A DNA stretch of 64,000 nt. Source: Candidatus Krumholzibacteriota bacterium. GTDB lineage: Bacteria; Krumholzibacteriota; Krumholzibacteriia; JAJRXK01. The notes under the pieces were generated by a model. That model ran no database searches. It was not told where the DNA came from and was given only the letters and a program-made list of their open reading frames with translations. Below are positions 9,493-17,715 of this stretch, in pieces (the stretch's first letter is position 1; each line of letters starts with the position of its first letter). The DNA lies in assembly GCA_029262065.1 (NCBI GenBank), contig JAJDAC010000022.1, positions 62,001 to 126,000 on the forward strand. The letters run 5' to 3'. Position numbers and translations under genes: made by a program.

Positions 9493-12400
9493 ATGACCAC
9501 CCTGACGCTGCTTCTCGCGGCTCTGCTCGCGATGCTTGCGCCCGTATCGGTACCGAACGCCGTGGCCGAGCTCGACGAGGACACACCCACCAAGTCGACC
9601 CCAGCCACCGACGAGACAGAAGACGACGACAGCGAAGATCTCGATCTACCGATCGTCGCTACACGCCAACTGGCCGTCGATACGAGCGAAGGTACGTGGA
9701 TCTCACTCGACGTGAGCCCCGACGGCAAGACCGTCGCTTTCGATCTCCTGGGTGACCTGTATACCGTGAGCATCGGCGGCGGCAACGCCACGCGGCTGAC
9801 GCACGGACTGGCCTTCGACTCCCAACCCCGATTCGATCCAGCCGGCGAGAAACTCCTGTTCACGTCGGACCGCGACGGCGGCGAAAACCTGTGGACCCTG
9901 AGTCTCGCCAACGGTGACACCACGCAAGTCACCAAGGGCAAGAAGAACCGGTACCAATCGCCCGAGTACACGCCCGACGGCAAGTACATCGTCGCCTCGC
10001 GCACCGGCAACCGCTTCGGCCGGCCGAAACTCTGGATGTGGCATGTGGACGGCGGCTCGGGCGCCAAGCTCATCAAGGAGCCCGACAACCTGAAGACCAC
10101 CGGCGCCGCCTTCGGTTCCGATCCCCGTTACATCTGGTTTGCTCAACGCACCGGCGGCTGGCAATACAACGCGCAGCTGCCGCAGTACCAACTGGCGGTC
10201 TACGATCGCCAGGAAGGCACGAGCACATCGCGCACTTCGCGCTACGGCTCGGCCTTCCGCCCGACGCTGTCGCCCGACGGAAAATGGCTCGTGTACGGAA
10301 CCCGTCACGACGAGCACACCGGTCTCGTGCTGCGCGAACTCGCCACCGGCGACGAACGCTGGCTGGCGTATCCGGTGCAACACGACGCGCAGGAAGGACG
10401 CGCCACCCGCGACGTCATTCCCGGCATGTCGTTCACGCCCGATTCGCGTGAGCTGGTGGCTTCGTACGGTGGGAAGATCTGGCGCATTCCCATCGATGGC
10501 AGCGACCCCATCGCCATTCCGTTTCGCGTGCAGAGCACCGTGGGGCTGGGACCACGGCTCGAATTCGAATACCCCATCGCCGATGACCCCCGGCTCGTGG
10601 TACGGCAGGTCCGCGACGCACGGCCGTCACCCGACGGTACTCGACTGGTATTCACGGCCCTGGATCGGCTGTGGATCATGGACTACCCCGATGGCCAGCC
10701 GCAGCGACTCACCAACTCCGAAGAAACCGAGCAGCAACCCACCTGGTCTCCCGATGGCAAACAGATCGTATACGTGACCTGGGCCATCGAGGGAGGGCAC
10801 ATCAAACAGGTGCGAGCGCGCGGCAACAGTCGGCCCCGCGTCCTCACCCAGGTCGCCGCCGTGTACCGTTCGCCGGTGGTTTCGCCCGACGGTGATCGCG
10901 TCGTCGCCATGCGCGCCCCGCGTCGCGCCCTGCAGGAAGCCACCGGGCCGCTCTACGGCAACGCCACGACCGACCTCGTCTGGATCCCCACCAAGGGTGG
11001 CGATGTAACGGTCATCGCGCCGTCGGCCGGCCGAAGAGCCCCGCACTTCTCAAACACCGCGGAACGAATCTACCTTTATCACGGCGAACGCGGCCTGGTT
11101 TCGTTGAAGTGGGACGGCACCGACGAACGCGGCCATCTGAAAGTCACCGGCGGCAAACTGCCCGACCAGGAAGACCCGTTCGAACCGTCCGTCATCTACA
11201 TGGCCCCCGACGAGGAGCACGCGCTGGCGATACTGAGTCATCAGGCATACGTGGTCACGGTTCCCTATCTGGGAGGATCCACACCGATCGTATCGGTCAG
11301 CAAGCCCGACGACAGCAGCTTCCCCGTGCGCAAGCTCACCCGTGTCGGCTCCCAGTTCGCCGGATGGTCGGCCGACGCACAGAGCGTTTTCTGGTCCATG
11401 GGCAATGCCTACGTTCGCTACGACCTGGTCCAGGCCAAAGCCGTGGAAGACGAAGCCGAGGCTCTGCGCAAAGAACGCGAAGCGCAGAAGAAGCTGGAAA
11501 AAGAACGAGAAGACGCAAACGGCGGCGATCAGAACAACGATGAGAACGCCGACAAAGACGATGCCGAAACCGACGACTCTGCGGATGACGACGACAAAGA
11601 CGAAGAAGACGACCTGCCCGAGTACGAACCGCAGGAGATCCGCATTGAACTAACCGCCCCGCGCGACATCCCCCAGGGCACGCTGGCGCTGAGCGGCGCC
11701 CGACTCATCACCATGAACGGCACCGAGGTGATCGAGAGCGGCAACCTGATCATCGAGAACAACCGCATCGTGTCCGTGAACGGCACCATCCCCGAGGGGG
11801 CCGAGGTTCGCGACGTGTCCGGGTTCACCATCGTTCCGGGTTTCGTGGACACCCACGCGCATCTGCGCCCCGCATGGGGAATCCACAAGGGCCAGCCCTG
11901 GCAGTACCTGGCCAACCTGGCCTTCGGCGTCACCACCACGCGCGATCCGCAGACCGGAACCACCGACGTACTCAGTTACTCCGACCTGGTCGACACCGGC
12001 GCCATGTTGGGCCCACGCATCTACTCCACGGGCCCCGGCGTTTTCTGGGACGAGGCGCTCGATGACCTCGACGAGGCGCGAAACGTCCTGCGTCGTTACA
12101 GCGACTACTACGACACCAAGACCATCAAGATGTACGTGGCCGGTAACCGCCAACAACGGCAGTGGATTCTCATGGCCGCACGCGAGCTTCAGATCATGCC
12201 CACCACCGAGGGCTCACTGAACATGAAGCTGAATCTGACCCAGCTTCTCGACGGCTATCCCGGACACGAACACAACTACCCCATCTTTCCCATCTACCGC
12301 GATGTTCTGGACCTCACGGCGTTCTCGCAGATGACCTACACGCCCACGCTGCTCGTGGCCTACGGCGGACCGTTCGGCGAGAACTACTGGTACACCACCG

Positions 12401-12927
12401 AGGAAGTGCACGACGACCCCCGCCTGCGCCGATTCATGCCGCATGCACAAGTCGATGCCCGCAGCCTACGACGACCCTGGTTTCATAAGGAACAGCACGT
12501 CTTCGCAGAACAGGGTGAGTTCGTACGCGATCTGGTCGAAGCCGGCGGCAGCCTGGGCGTGGGATCCCACGGACAACTGCAGGGCCTGGGGTATCACTGG
12601 GAGCTGTGGTCGATGGCGGCCGGCGGCGCCAGCAACCTCGACATGCTTCGCATCGCCACGGTCCTGGGCGCCAAGGGCATCGGCCTGGCCGGCGACCTGG
12701 GTTCACTCGAACCCGGCAAACTGGCCGACCTGGTGATCCTCGCCGGCAACCCCCTTGAAGATATCCGCAACACGAACAGCGCGAAGTGGGTGGTCAAGAA
12801 CGGCCGCATGTACGAAGCCGACAGTCTCGACGAGGTCTGGCCCCGAGACCAACCGTTGAATCGCAACCACTGGTGGGCGCCCGAACCGCAGACAGCGGCC
12901 GGCATTCGCGAACCCGGCATTCGCTGA
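9493..12927 (+). CDS. Exported TolB-like beta-propeller / amidohydrolase fusion protein
   Basis: 1144 residues from ATG 9493, with GAAGGA about 6 nt upstream. A signal peptide is visible (LTLLLAALLAMLAPV). The first two thirds hold PD40/TolB-like propeller repeats, seen as recurrent VSPDGKTVAFD, YTPDGKYIVASR, LSPDGKWLVYG and WSPDGKQIVYV. A charged linker of about 70 residues follows (nt 11450-11620): Lys/Glu-rich, then runs of Asp/Glu. The last third is an amidohydrolase with the metal-binding strand GFVDTHAHLRP and the closing GSLEPGKLADLVILAGNP. Such fusions are periplasmic or secreted metal-dependent hydrolases of unknown substrate, possibly peptides or cyclic amides. The YheT-like hydrolase begins 15 bp downstream, so the two are probably co-transcribed. 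Confidence 0.9.
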   Translation: MTTLTLLLAALLAMLAPVSVPNAVAELDEDTPTKSTPATDETEDDDSEDLDLPIVATRQLAVDTSEGTWISLDVSPDGKTVAFDLLGDLYTVSIGGGNATRLTHGLAFDSQPRFDPAGEKLLFTSDRDGGENLWTLSLANGDTTQVTKGKKNRYQSPEYTPDGKYIVASRTGNRFGRPKLWMWHVDGGSGAKLIKEPDNLKTTGAAFGSDPRYIWFAQRTGGWQYNAQLPQYQLAVYDRQEGTSTSRTSRYGSAFRPTLSPDGKWLVYGTRHDEHTGLVLRELATGDERWLAYPVQHDAQEGRATRDVIPGMSFTPDSRELVASYGGKIWRIPIDGSDPIAIPFRVQSTVGLGPRLEFEYPIADDPRLVVRQVRDARPSPDGTRLVFTALDRLWIMDYPDGQPQRLTNSEETEQQPTWSPDGKQIVYVTWAIEGGHIKQVRARGNSRPRVLTQVAAVYRSPVVSPDGDRVVAMRAPRRALQEATGPLYGNATTDLVWIPTKGGDVTVIAPSAGRRAPHFSNTAERIYLYHGERGLVSLKWDGTDERGHLKVTGGKLPDQEDPFEPSVIYMAPDEEHALAILSHQAYVVTVPYLGGSTPIVSVSKPDDSSFPVRKLTRVGSQFAGWSADAQSVFWSMGNAYVRYDLVQAKAVEDEAEALRKEREAQKKLEKEREDANGGDQNNDENADKDDAETDDSADDDDKDEEDDLPEYEPQEIRIELTAPRDIPQGTLALSGARLITMNGTEVIESGNLIIENNRIVSVNGTIPEGAEVRDVSGFTIVPGFVDTHAHLRPAWGIHKGQPWQYLANLAFGVTTTRDPQTGTTDVLSYSDLVDTGAMLGPRIYSTGPGVFWDEALDDLDEARNVLRRYSDYYDTKTIKMYVAGNRQQRQWILMAARELQIMPTTEGSLNMKLNLTQLLDGYPGHEHNYPIFPIYRDVLDLTAFSQMTYTPTLLVAYGGPFGENYWYTTEEVHDDPRLRRFMPHAQVDARSLRRPWFHKEQHVFAEQGEFVRDLVEAGGSLGVGSHGQLQGLGYHWELWSMAAGGASNLDMLRIATVLGAKGIGLAGDLGSLEPGKLADLVILAGNPLEDIRNTNSAKWVVKNGRMYEADSLDEVWPRDQPLNRNHWWAPEPQTAAGIREPGIR

Positions 12928-12942
12928 CCGGCATTCACAAAC

Positions 12943-13896
12943 ATGTCACTCGCGGCCCATTACTGGAGCATCGCACCAAGCCTGCGACAACGGCTATGGC
13001 CTTCGCGCGAGCCGCCGTGGCAACCGTGGGAGACGTCGCTCGACGACCCCAAGGTGGGAACGGTGCGCCTCACGGGCCGGCTCACCGCCGTCCCCGGGCA
13101 ACCCCTGGTGGTGGTCGTGCATGGCTTGGGTGGAACCGTCGACCGCCACTACTCGGTTCGCTGCGCGCGGGCCGCGCACGCCCGCGGATGGGCCTGCCTA
13201 CGCCTATCGCTGCGGGGCGCCGACCGCCAAGGACGCGATTTCTACCACGCCGGTCTCACCGCCGACGTCGACGCGGCGCTGGCCGAACCGAGCCTGAAAA
13301 AGTTCTCCCGAATCGTCATCGTTGGATATTCCCTGGGCGGCCATCTTGCCCTACGAACCGTGGCCCCAAGAACCGCCGCCGGCAACGACCCCAGGATCGC
13401 CGCCGTAGCCGCGGTCTGCCCACCGCTCGACCTGGCGCCCGCGGCGCAACATCTCGATGAACGCGCCCCCGGCGTCTACCGCCGACATGTCATGGCCGGA
13501 CTTCACGAAATCTATCGCTCGGTTGCCGATCGCCGCGAGGTGGATCTGCCCGTGGAAATCGCCGACCAGATCGAGTCCATCCGCGAGTGGGATCATCGCG
13601 TGGTCGCGCCACGCTTTGGATTCTCCGGCGCCGCTCAGTACTACGAGTCGCAGAGCGTGGGACCTCACCTACGTCAGCTCACATGCCCAGCCCTGATTGT
13701 CGCGGCCAAGGCCGACCCCATGGTGCCGTGGGCCACGTTGGCGCCCTATCAGCAGAATCCGGTCGAGTCTGTTCGGCTAGTGGCCACGCTCCGGGGAGGC
13801 CATGTAGGGTTTCCCGCCAACCTGGATCTGGGACTGGGGCTGACCGAAGTTGGCCTGGAGGCCCAGATCCTGGAATGGGCGTCGGGACAGCTCTAG
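12943..13896 (+). CDS. Alpha/beta hydrolase, YheT-like
   Basis: 317 residues. The alpha/beta-hydrolase core is clear: oxyanion strand VVVVHGLGGTVDRHY, nucleophile elbow GYSLGG, acid in ADPMVPW and catalytic His in GGHVGF. The layout matches the YheT/EMB8 (UPF0017) family of esterase-like hydrolases, about 320 residues long. It carries no signal peptide, so it is probably cytoplasmic. It follows the amidohydrolase by 15 bp in the same direction. The physiological substrate is unknown. Confidence 0.87.
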   Translation: MSLAAHYWSIAPSLRQRLWPSREPPWQPWETSLDDPKVGTVRLTGRLTAVPGQPLVVVVHGLGGTVDRHYSVRCARAAHARGWACLRLSLRGADRQGRDFYHAGLTADVDAALAEPSLKKFSRIVIVGYSLGGHLALRTVAPRTAAGNDPRIAAVAAVCPPLDLAPAAQHLDERAPGVYRRHVMAGLHEIYRSVADRREVDLPVEIADQIESIREWDHRVVAPRFGFSGAAQYYESQSVGPHLRQLTCPALIVAAKADPMVPWATLAPYQQNPVESVRLVATLRGGHVGFPANLDLGLGLTEVGLEAQILEWASGQL

Positions 13897-13979
13897 ATCC
13901 GTGGCGATTTCTAGCCGGTGGCGGATGCGGCAAGCCGTTCGGTATACTGCGTCTTCCTCAAAGACGAACTGTCTTGTCC

Positions 13980-14474
13980 ATGAACATCGAACCAACTCCG
14001 AAATCCCGCGCCGGCAAGACCGAAGCCGCGCTCGCTGTCTGGAACTGGCGAGTGTCGACTTCATCTCCGTCGCGGTCGGCCCAGGCCGGTCGCAATCGGA
14101 AAGAGGGAGCGATCCGGGCCCTCGTGGGTGGCGTGGCGGCCAGTGTGGTGTGGTTTGTCTTCCACCACCAGATCATGGCCACCGTCATCGGCAGCCTGGC
14201 CCTCATGACGCTGTTGACCTCCCTGCTATCGCCACTGGGTATCTACGCCAGAATCCAGACGGCGATCGACGCGCTCGCCCGCTTCATTGGCGAGGTCATG
14301 AGCTGGCTGTTGCTACCATTGTTCTTCTTCGGCTTCTGCCTGCCGTTCGGTTGGACCCAACGGCGCGGACGTCGCGACAAGATGGAGCGCTGGTTCGAAA
14401 CGGGCGCCCCCACCTACTGGAAAGAGCGCGACGACGAGCCACGCAATCGTGCCTACTACGAGCGGCAATTCTAA
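13980..14474 (+). CDS. SxtJ-like small membrane protein
   Basis: 164 residues from ATG 13980. The N-terminal third is basic and Ser/Ala-rich. Two hydrophobic hairpin segments follow (ALVGGVAASVVWFVF, then VIGSLALMTLLTSLLSPLGI) and a third (SWLLLPLFFFGFCLPFGW). The tail is charged and ends R-N-R-A-Y-Y-E-R-Q-F. Position (31 bp before a carbamoyltransferase that is itself followed by a DUF5989 gene), size and topology match SxtJ-family proteins, which commonly accompany NodU/TobZ-type carbamoyltransferases. The function is not established. A -10-like TATACT lies at 13943. Confidence 0.72.
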   Translation: MNIEPTPKSRAGKTEAALAVWNWRVSTSSPSRSAQAGRNRKEGAIRALVGGVAASVVWFVFHHQIMATVIGSLALMTLLTSLLSPLGIYARIQTAIDALARFIGEVMSWLLLPLFFFGFCLPFGWTQRRGRRDKMERWFETGAPTYWKERDDEPRNRAYYERQF

Positions 14475-14505
14475 CCATGGGCCGCGCGGCGCGGGGAACG
14501 CGATC

Positions 14506-16338
14506 ATGAAGGTGCTGGGAATAAGCTGCTACTACCATGACGCCGCTGCCTGTTTGGTGGACGATGGTGTAATCGTGGCGGCCGCCCAGGAGGAACGCTT
14601 CACGCGCAAGAAGCACGACGCCGATTTTCCGGAGAACGCCGTGAAGTACTGCCTGGCCGAAGGCAACGTGGGCTCCGAAGGCCCCGACGCGGTCGTCTTC
14701 TACGACAAGCCCATCCTGAAATTCCATCGCATCCTGGAAACGTATTTTTCGGTGGCTCCCCACGGCTTGCGAACCTTCATGAAGGCCATCCCCCTGTGGG
14801 TGAAACAGAAACTCTGGGTGACTCCTCGCATCCAGGACTCGCTGAAAGCGCTGGGCGTAAATGCCCCCGACAAGATTTTCTATTCCGAGCACCACGAGTC
14901 CCACGCGGCCAGCGCCTTCTACCCCTCGCCCTTCGAAGAGGCCGCCGTGCTCACGCTGGACGGGGTCGGCGAATGGTCCACCGCCACCCTCGGCGTTGGC
15001 CGTGGAAATCGCCTCGAACTACAGCAGGAAATCCGCTTCCCCCATTCGTTGGGACTTCTGTACTCGGCCTTTACCTACTTCACGGGCTTTCGCGTCAACT
15101 CGGGCGAGTACAAACTCATGGGCCTGGCGCCCTACGGCGAACCCAGGTACGTCCAACTCATCTTCGAGCACCTCATCGATCTCAAAGAGGACGGGTCATT
15201 TCGGCTGAACGAAGACTACTTCGACTATCTGTCCGGTCTGACCATGACCAACGACAAATTCGCCGAACTGTTTGGCGGCCCCGCGCGCGCGTCCGAGTCG
15301 CCCATTACACGGCGCGAAATGGACATTGCGCGGTCGATCCAGGAAGTCACTGAAGAAATCGTGCTACGCATCGCCCGACACGCGCGCAAGCACACGGGCA
15401 TGAAATATCTTTGCCTGGCCGGGGGCGTAGCCCTGAACTGCGTGGCCAATGGCCGAATCGTGCGCGAGAAGATCTTCGAGGACGTTTGGATCCAACCCGC
15501 TTCCGGCGACGCCGGCGGCGCGCTGGGTGCAGCCCTGGCGTTCTGGCACAACGGCCTGGACAAACCCCGGACCGTCGATGGGCGACGCGACGCAATGCGC
15601 GGTTCCTACCTGGGACCGGAGTTCTCGGAAGCATCGATCCGGGAATTCCTGGACGCGCGCGGCTACGTATACGAACAACCTTCGACCGATGAGTGGGCGG
15701 ATCAGATCGCCCAGGAAATCGAAGAACAAAAAGTTGTCGGCCTACTCCACGGCCGCATGGAATTTGGTCCGCGCGCGTTGGGCAACCGCTCGATCATCGG
15801 CGACCCCCGGTCGCCGCGCATGCAATCCATCATGAACCTGAAGATCAAGTACCGCGAGAGCTTCCGACCGTTCGCCCCGTCGTGTCTGGAAGAACGCGTG
15901 GGCGACTTCTTCGATCTGGACGGCCCGTCCCCATACATGTTGCTGGTCGCGCCGGTGAAGTCTGAGCGCCACACCGAGTCAAGCGGCGACGAGCAGTCTC
16001 TCGATCTCATGGAGTGGGTCAATCGGCCGCGGTCGGACGTGCCGGCCATTACGCACGTGGACTACTCGGCCCGGATCCAGTCGGTAAGCCGCGAAACGAA
16101 TCCCCGTTACCACGCCATTATCAGCGAATTCGAGCGCCGAACGGGATTCGGAATCGTCATCAACACCAGCTTCAACGTCCGCGGCGAGCCTATTGTATGC
16201 ACGCCGGAAGACGCGTATCGTTGCTTCATGCGAACCGAAATGGATACGCTGGTGTTGGGCCCGTTCCTGCTGCGCAAACAGGCCCAACCGGGTTGGACCG
16301 AAAAGGAATCCTGGCAGGAAGAGTTCGCGCTCGACTGA
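14506..16338 (+). CDS. NodU/TobZ/HypF-type carbamoyltransferase
   Basis: 610 residues from ATG 14506, with GGGGAA upstream; an earlier in-frame ATG would overlap the preceding gene. It transfers a carbamoyl group from carbamoyl phosphate, via carbamoyl-adenylate, to a hydroxyl or amine of an acceptor. The N-terminal Kae1-like domain starts MKVLGISCYYHDAAACLVDDG and includes SEHHESHAASAF and LTLDGVGEWST. The metal/ATP region is LAGGVALNCVANG. The C-terminal family domain has GRMEFGPRALGNRSI and FRPFAPSC, and ends in a FNVRGEPIVCTPEDAYRCF segment. The acceptor is unknown. In homologous clusters it may be a surface glycan or secondary metabolite. It forms an operon with SxtJ-like and DUF5989 proteins. 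Confidence 0.95.
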   Translation: MKVLGISCYYHDAAACLVDDGVIVAAAQEERFTRKKHDADFPENAVKYCLAEGNVGSEGPDAVVFYDKPILKFHRILETYFSVAPHGLRTFMKAIPLWVKQKLWVTPRIQDSLKALGVNAPDKIFYSEHHESHAASAFYPSPFEEAAVLTLDGVGEWSTATLGVGRGNRLELQQEIRFPHSLGLLYSAFTYFTGFRVNSGEYKLMGLAPYGEPRYVQLIFEHLIDLKEDGSFRLNEDYFDYLSGLTMTNDKFAELFGGPARASESPITRREMDIARSIQEVTEEIVLRIARHARKHTGMKYLCLAGGVALNCVANGRIVREKIFEDVWIQPASGDAGGALGAALAFWHNGLDKPRTVDGRRDAMRGSYLGPEFSEASIREFLDARGYVYEQPSTDEWADQIAQEIEEQKVVGLLHGRMEFGPRALGNRSIIGDPRSPRMQSIMNLKIKYRESFRPFAPSCLEERVGDFFDLDGPSPYMLLVAPVKSERHTESSGDEQSLDLMEWVNRPRSDVPAITHVDYSARIQSVSRETNPRYHAIISEFERRTGFGIVINTSFNVRGEPIVCTPEDAYRCFMRTEMDTLVLGPFLLRKQAQPGWTEKESWQEEFALD

Positions 16339-16378
16339 CGGGCACGCATACGCCGCTACGGCGGAGGAGATCGAGTCA

Positions 16379-16543
16379 ATGGGCAAGTTCGGATACAGCG
16401 CCACGCTGCTCAAGGAGTTCTTCCGGTTTGCGCGCGCCCACAAAGCCTACTGGATCGTCCCGTTGGTCGTGGTACTCGGCCTCATGGTGGCGTTGATCGC
16501 GGTGGGGCAATTCTCGGCGCCGTTCATCTATACGTTGTTCTAG
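16379..16543 (+). CDS. DUF5989-type small membrane protein
   Basis: 54 residues from ATG 16379, preceded by GGAGGAGA. It contains an amphipathic N-terminus (KFGYSATLLKEFFRFARAHK) and one transmembrane helix (IVPLVVVLGLMVALIAV). This matches the short DUF5989 proteins found beside carbamoyltransferases and SxtJ. Its role is unknown; co-occurrence suggests a membrane anchor or partner for the carbamoyltransferase. Its TAG stop is the first of four in-frame copies carried by a 12-bp tandem repeat. Confidence 0.8.
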   Translation: MGKFGYSATLLKEFFRFARAHKAYWIVPLVVVLGLMVALIAVGQFSAPFIYTLF

Positions 16544-16579
16544 CCGTTGTTCTAGACGTTGTTCTAGACAACGTTCTAG
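16532..16579. repeat. Four 12-bp tandem units at convergent gene ends
   Basis: Units are ACGTTGTTCTAG, CCGTTGTTCTAG, ACGTTGTTCTAG and ACAACGTTCTAG. Each carries CTAG, which is TAG on both strands. Because the period is 12, stops recur in frame for both converging genes. Units 3-4 also form a hairpin (ACGTTGT, loop, ACAACGT), and a palindrome CGTTCTAGAACG follows. No T-run is present. Confidence 0.85.
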
Positions 16580-17715
16580 AACGCTTCGCCCAACGAAGCG
16601 TAGAAGCGCGCCGAGTCCTCGCCAAAAGCGGCGTCGAACCTCACCTTCACGTCTTTGCGGGAACCCACCGTGAAACGCAGGCCCGCACCGAGCGTGGGTC
16701 GCATGGTCTCGAGCTGAAACTTGGTTGCATCCGAGGCCACGTCTCCCAGGCCCGCGAAAGCCACGATGCCGAACCAGTCGGTTACCGTAGTGCGAAGCTC
16801 AGCCTGGAACGCGGCCAACACCTGTTCGAGGTAACGCCCCTTCCGATAGCCACGCGTATGGGCACGGCCACCCAGCGCCGCCAACCGCCAGAACGGCGCA
16901 CCGCCGCGGGAGTCGTAGACAAAAAACTGCGTGGCCAGGACGTTGCGACTACCCACCGGCGTATAGACACGTAGATCCAGGTTGTACAGATTGAAAGTCT
17001 GTTCGCTACCCAGTTCGTCATCGAAGAACATCGCGAAAGATTGGAAGTACTGCCCGCTGCGGGGGGAATAGCGGTTGTCGCGGGTATCCCAATCAAGCAA
17101 GAGGCCCCACCCTGAAGCTGGCGCCGCCGCGGTACCCGGAATGTTCGCACTATCGAGCAGTCCGCCCGGCTCCGACTCGAGAATTCGCAGGTGTTCAAAT
17201 TCATATCTCACGCCGACACGCAGATGCGACACGGCGCGCCGAAACAACTCCAGGTAGATCCGGTAGCTCTCGGGCCGGTACTCTTCTTCCGCCGACGGGG
17301 GGGTATTGCCGCCGATGCCCCAGAACCGCTGAGGTAGACTATCGTAGGTGGCCTTCGTCTTGATGGAGATCGGACCGGCCTGATGGTCCAGCGAAAGCTC
17401 GAGTTGACCCTGTCCCTCGAGGGTATAGCGGCCACGGATAGACATATCCAGGTCGTGGCCCTCGCCGCGCATCGCGAACGGACGCTGCAGATGGCCGCCT
17501 ACGCCGAACCCCTGTTGGGAAGTCCATGAAACCTTGGGAAGGTAGACCCAGTCACCCCGCGTCAGGCGAGGCGGAAACCAACGCGAACCCGGCCGAGCTG
17601 CCAGAGCAGACGCCTCTGCCTCCCCCTCCTCGGTGGCCTGGACCGGCGTCGCAAGGAACACGGCCAACGACACGGTGCACGAGAACAGTATCCAGACCCG
17701 CGCCGGGCATTTCAT
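16576..17715 (-). CDS. Omp85-type outer-membrane beta-barrel protein (BamA/TamA-like barrel)
   Basis: 379 residues from ATG at 17715, preceded by GAGAGGAAG. A longer in-frame start exists but lies inside the divergent gene region. A signal peptide is present (VWILFSCTVSLAVFLATPVQA). The mature part is strand-rich with alternating aromatic positions, and resembles the surface-antigen (D15/Omp85) barrel: GQLELSLDHQAGPISI, WGLLLDWDTRDNRYSPRSG, RAHTRGYRKGRYLEQVLAAF and a final phenylalanine in FYASLGEAF. It appears to lack POTRA domains, so it is a barrel-only Omp85 relative rather than BamA itself. Its cargo or role is unknown. The start codon overlaps that of the divergent glycosyltransferase. 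Confidence 0.8.
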   Translation of the reverse strand: MKCPARVWILFSCTVSLAVFLATPVQATEEGEAEASALAARPGSRWFPPRLTRGDWVYLPKVSWTSQQGFGVGGHLQRPFAMRGEGHDLDMSIRGRYTLEGQGQLELSLDHQAGPISIKTKATYDSLPQRFWGIGGNTPPSAEEEYRPESYRIYLELFRRAVSHLRVGVRYEFEHLRILESEPGGLLDSANIPGTAAAPASGWGLLLDWDTRDNRYSPRSGQYFQSFAMFFDDELGSEQTFNLYNLDLRVYTPVGSRNVLATQFFVYDSRGGAPFWRLAALGGRAHTRGYRKGRYLEQVLAAFQAELRTTVTDWFGIVAFAGLGDVASDATKFQLETMRPTLGAGLRFTVGSRKDVKVRFDAAFGEDSARFYASLGEAF

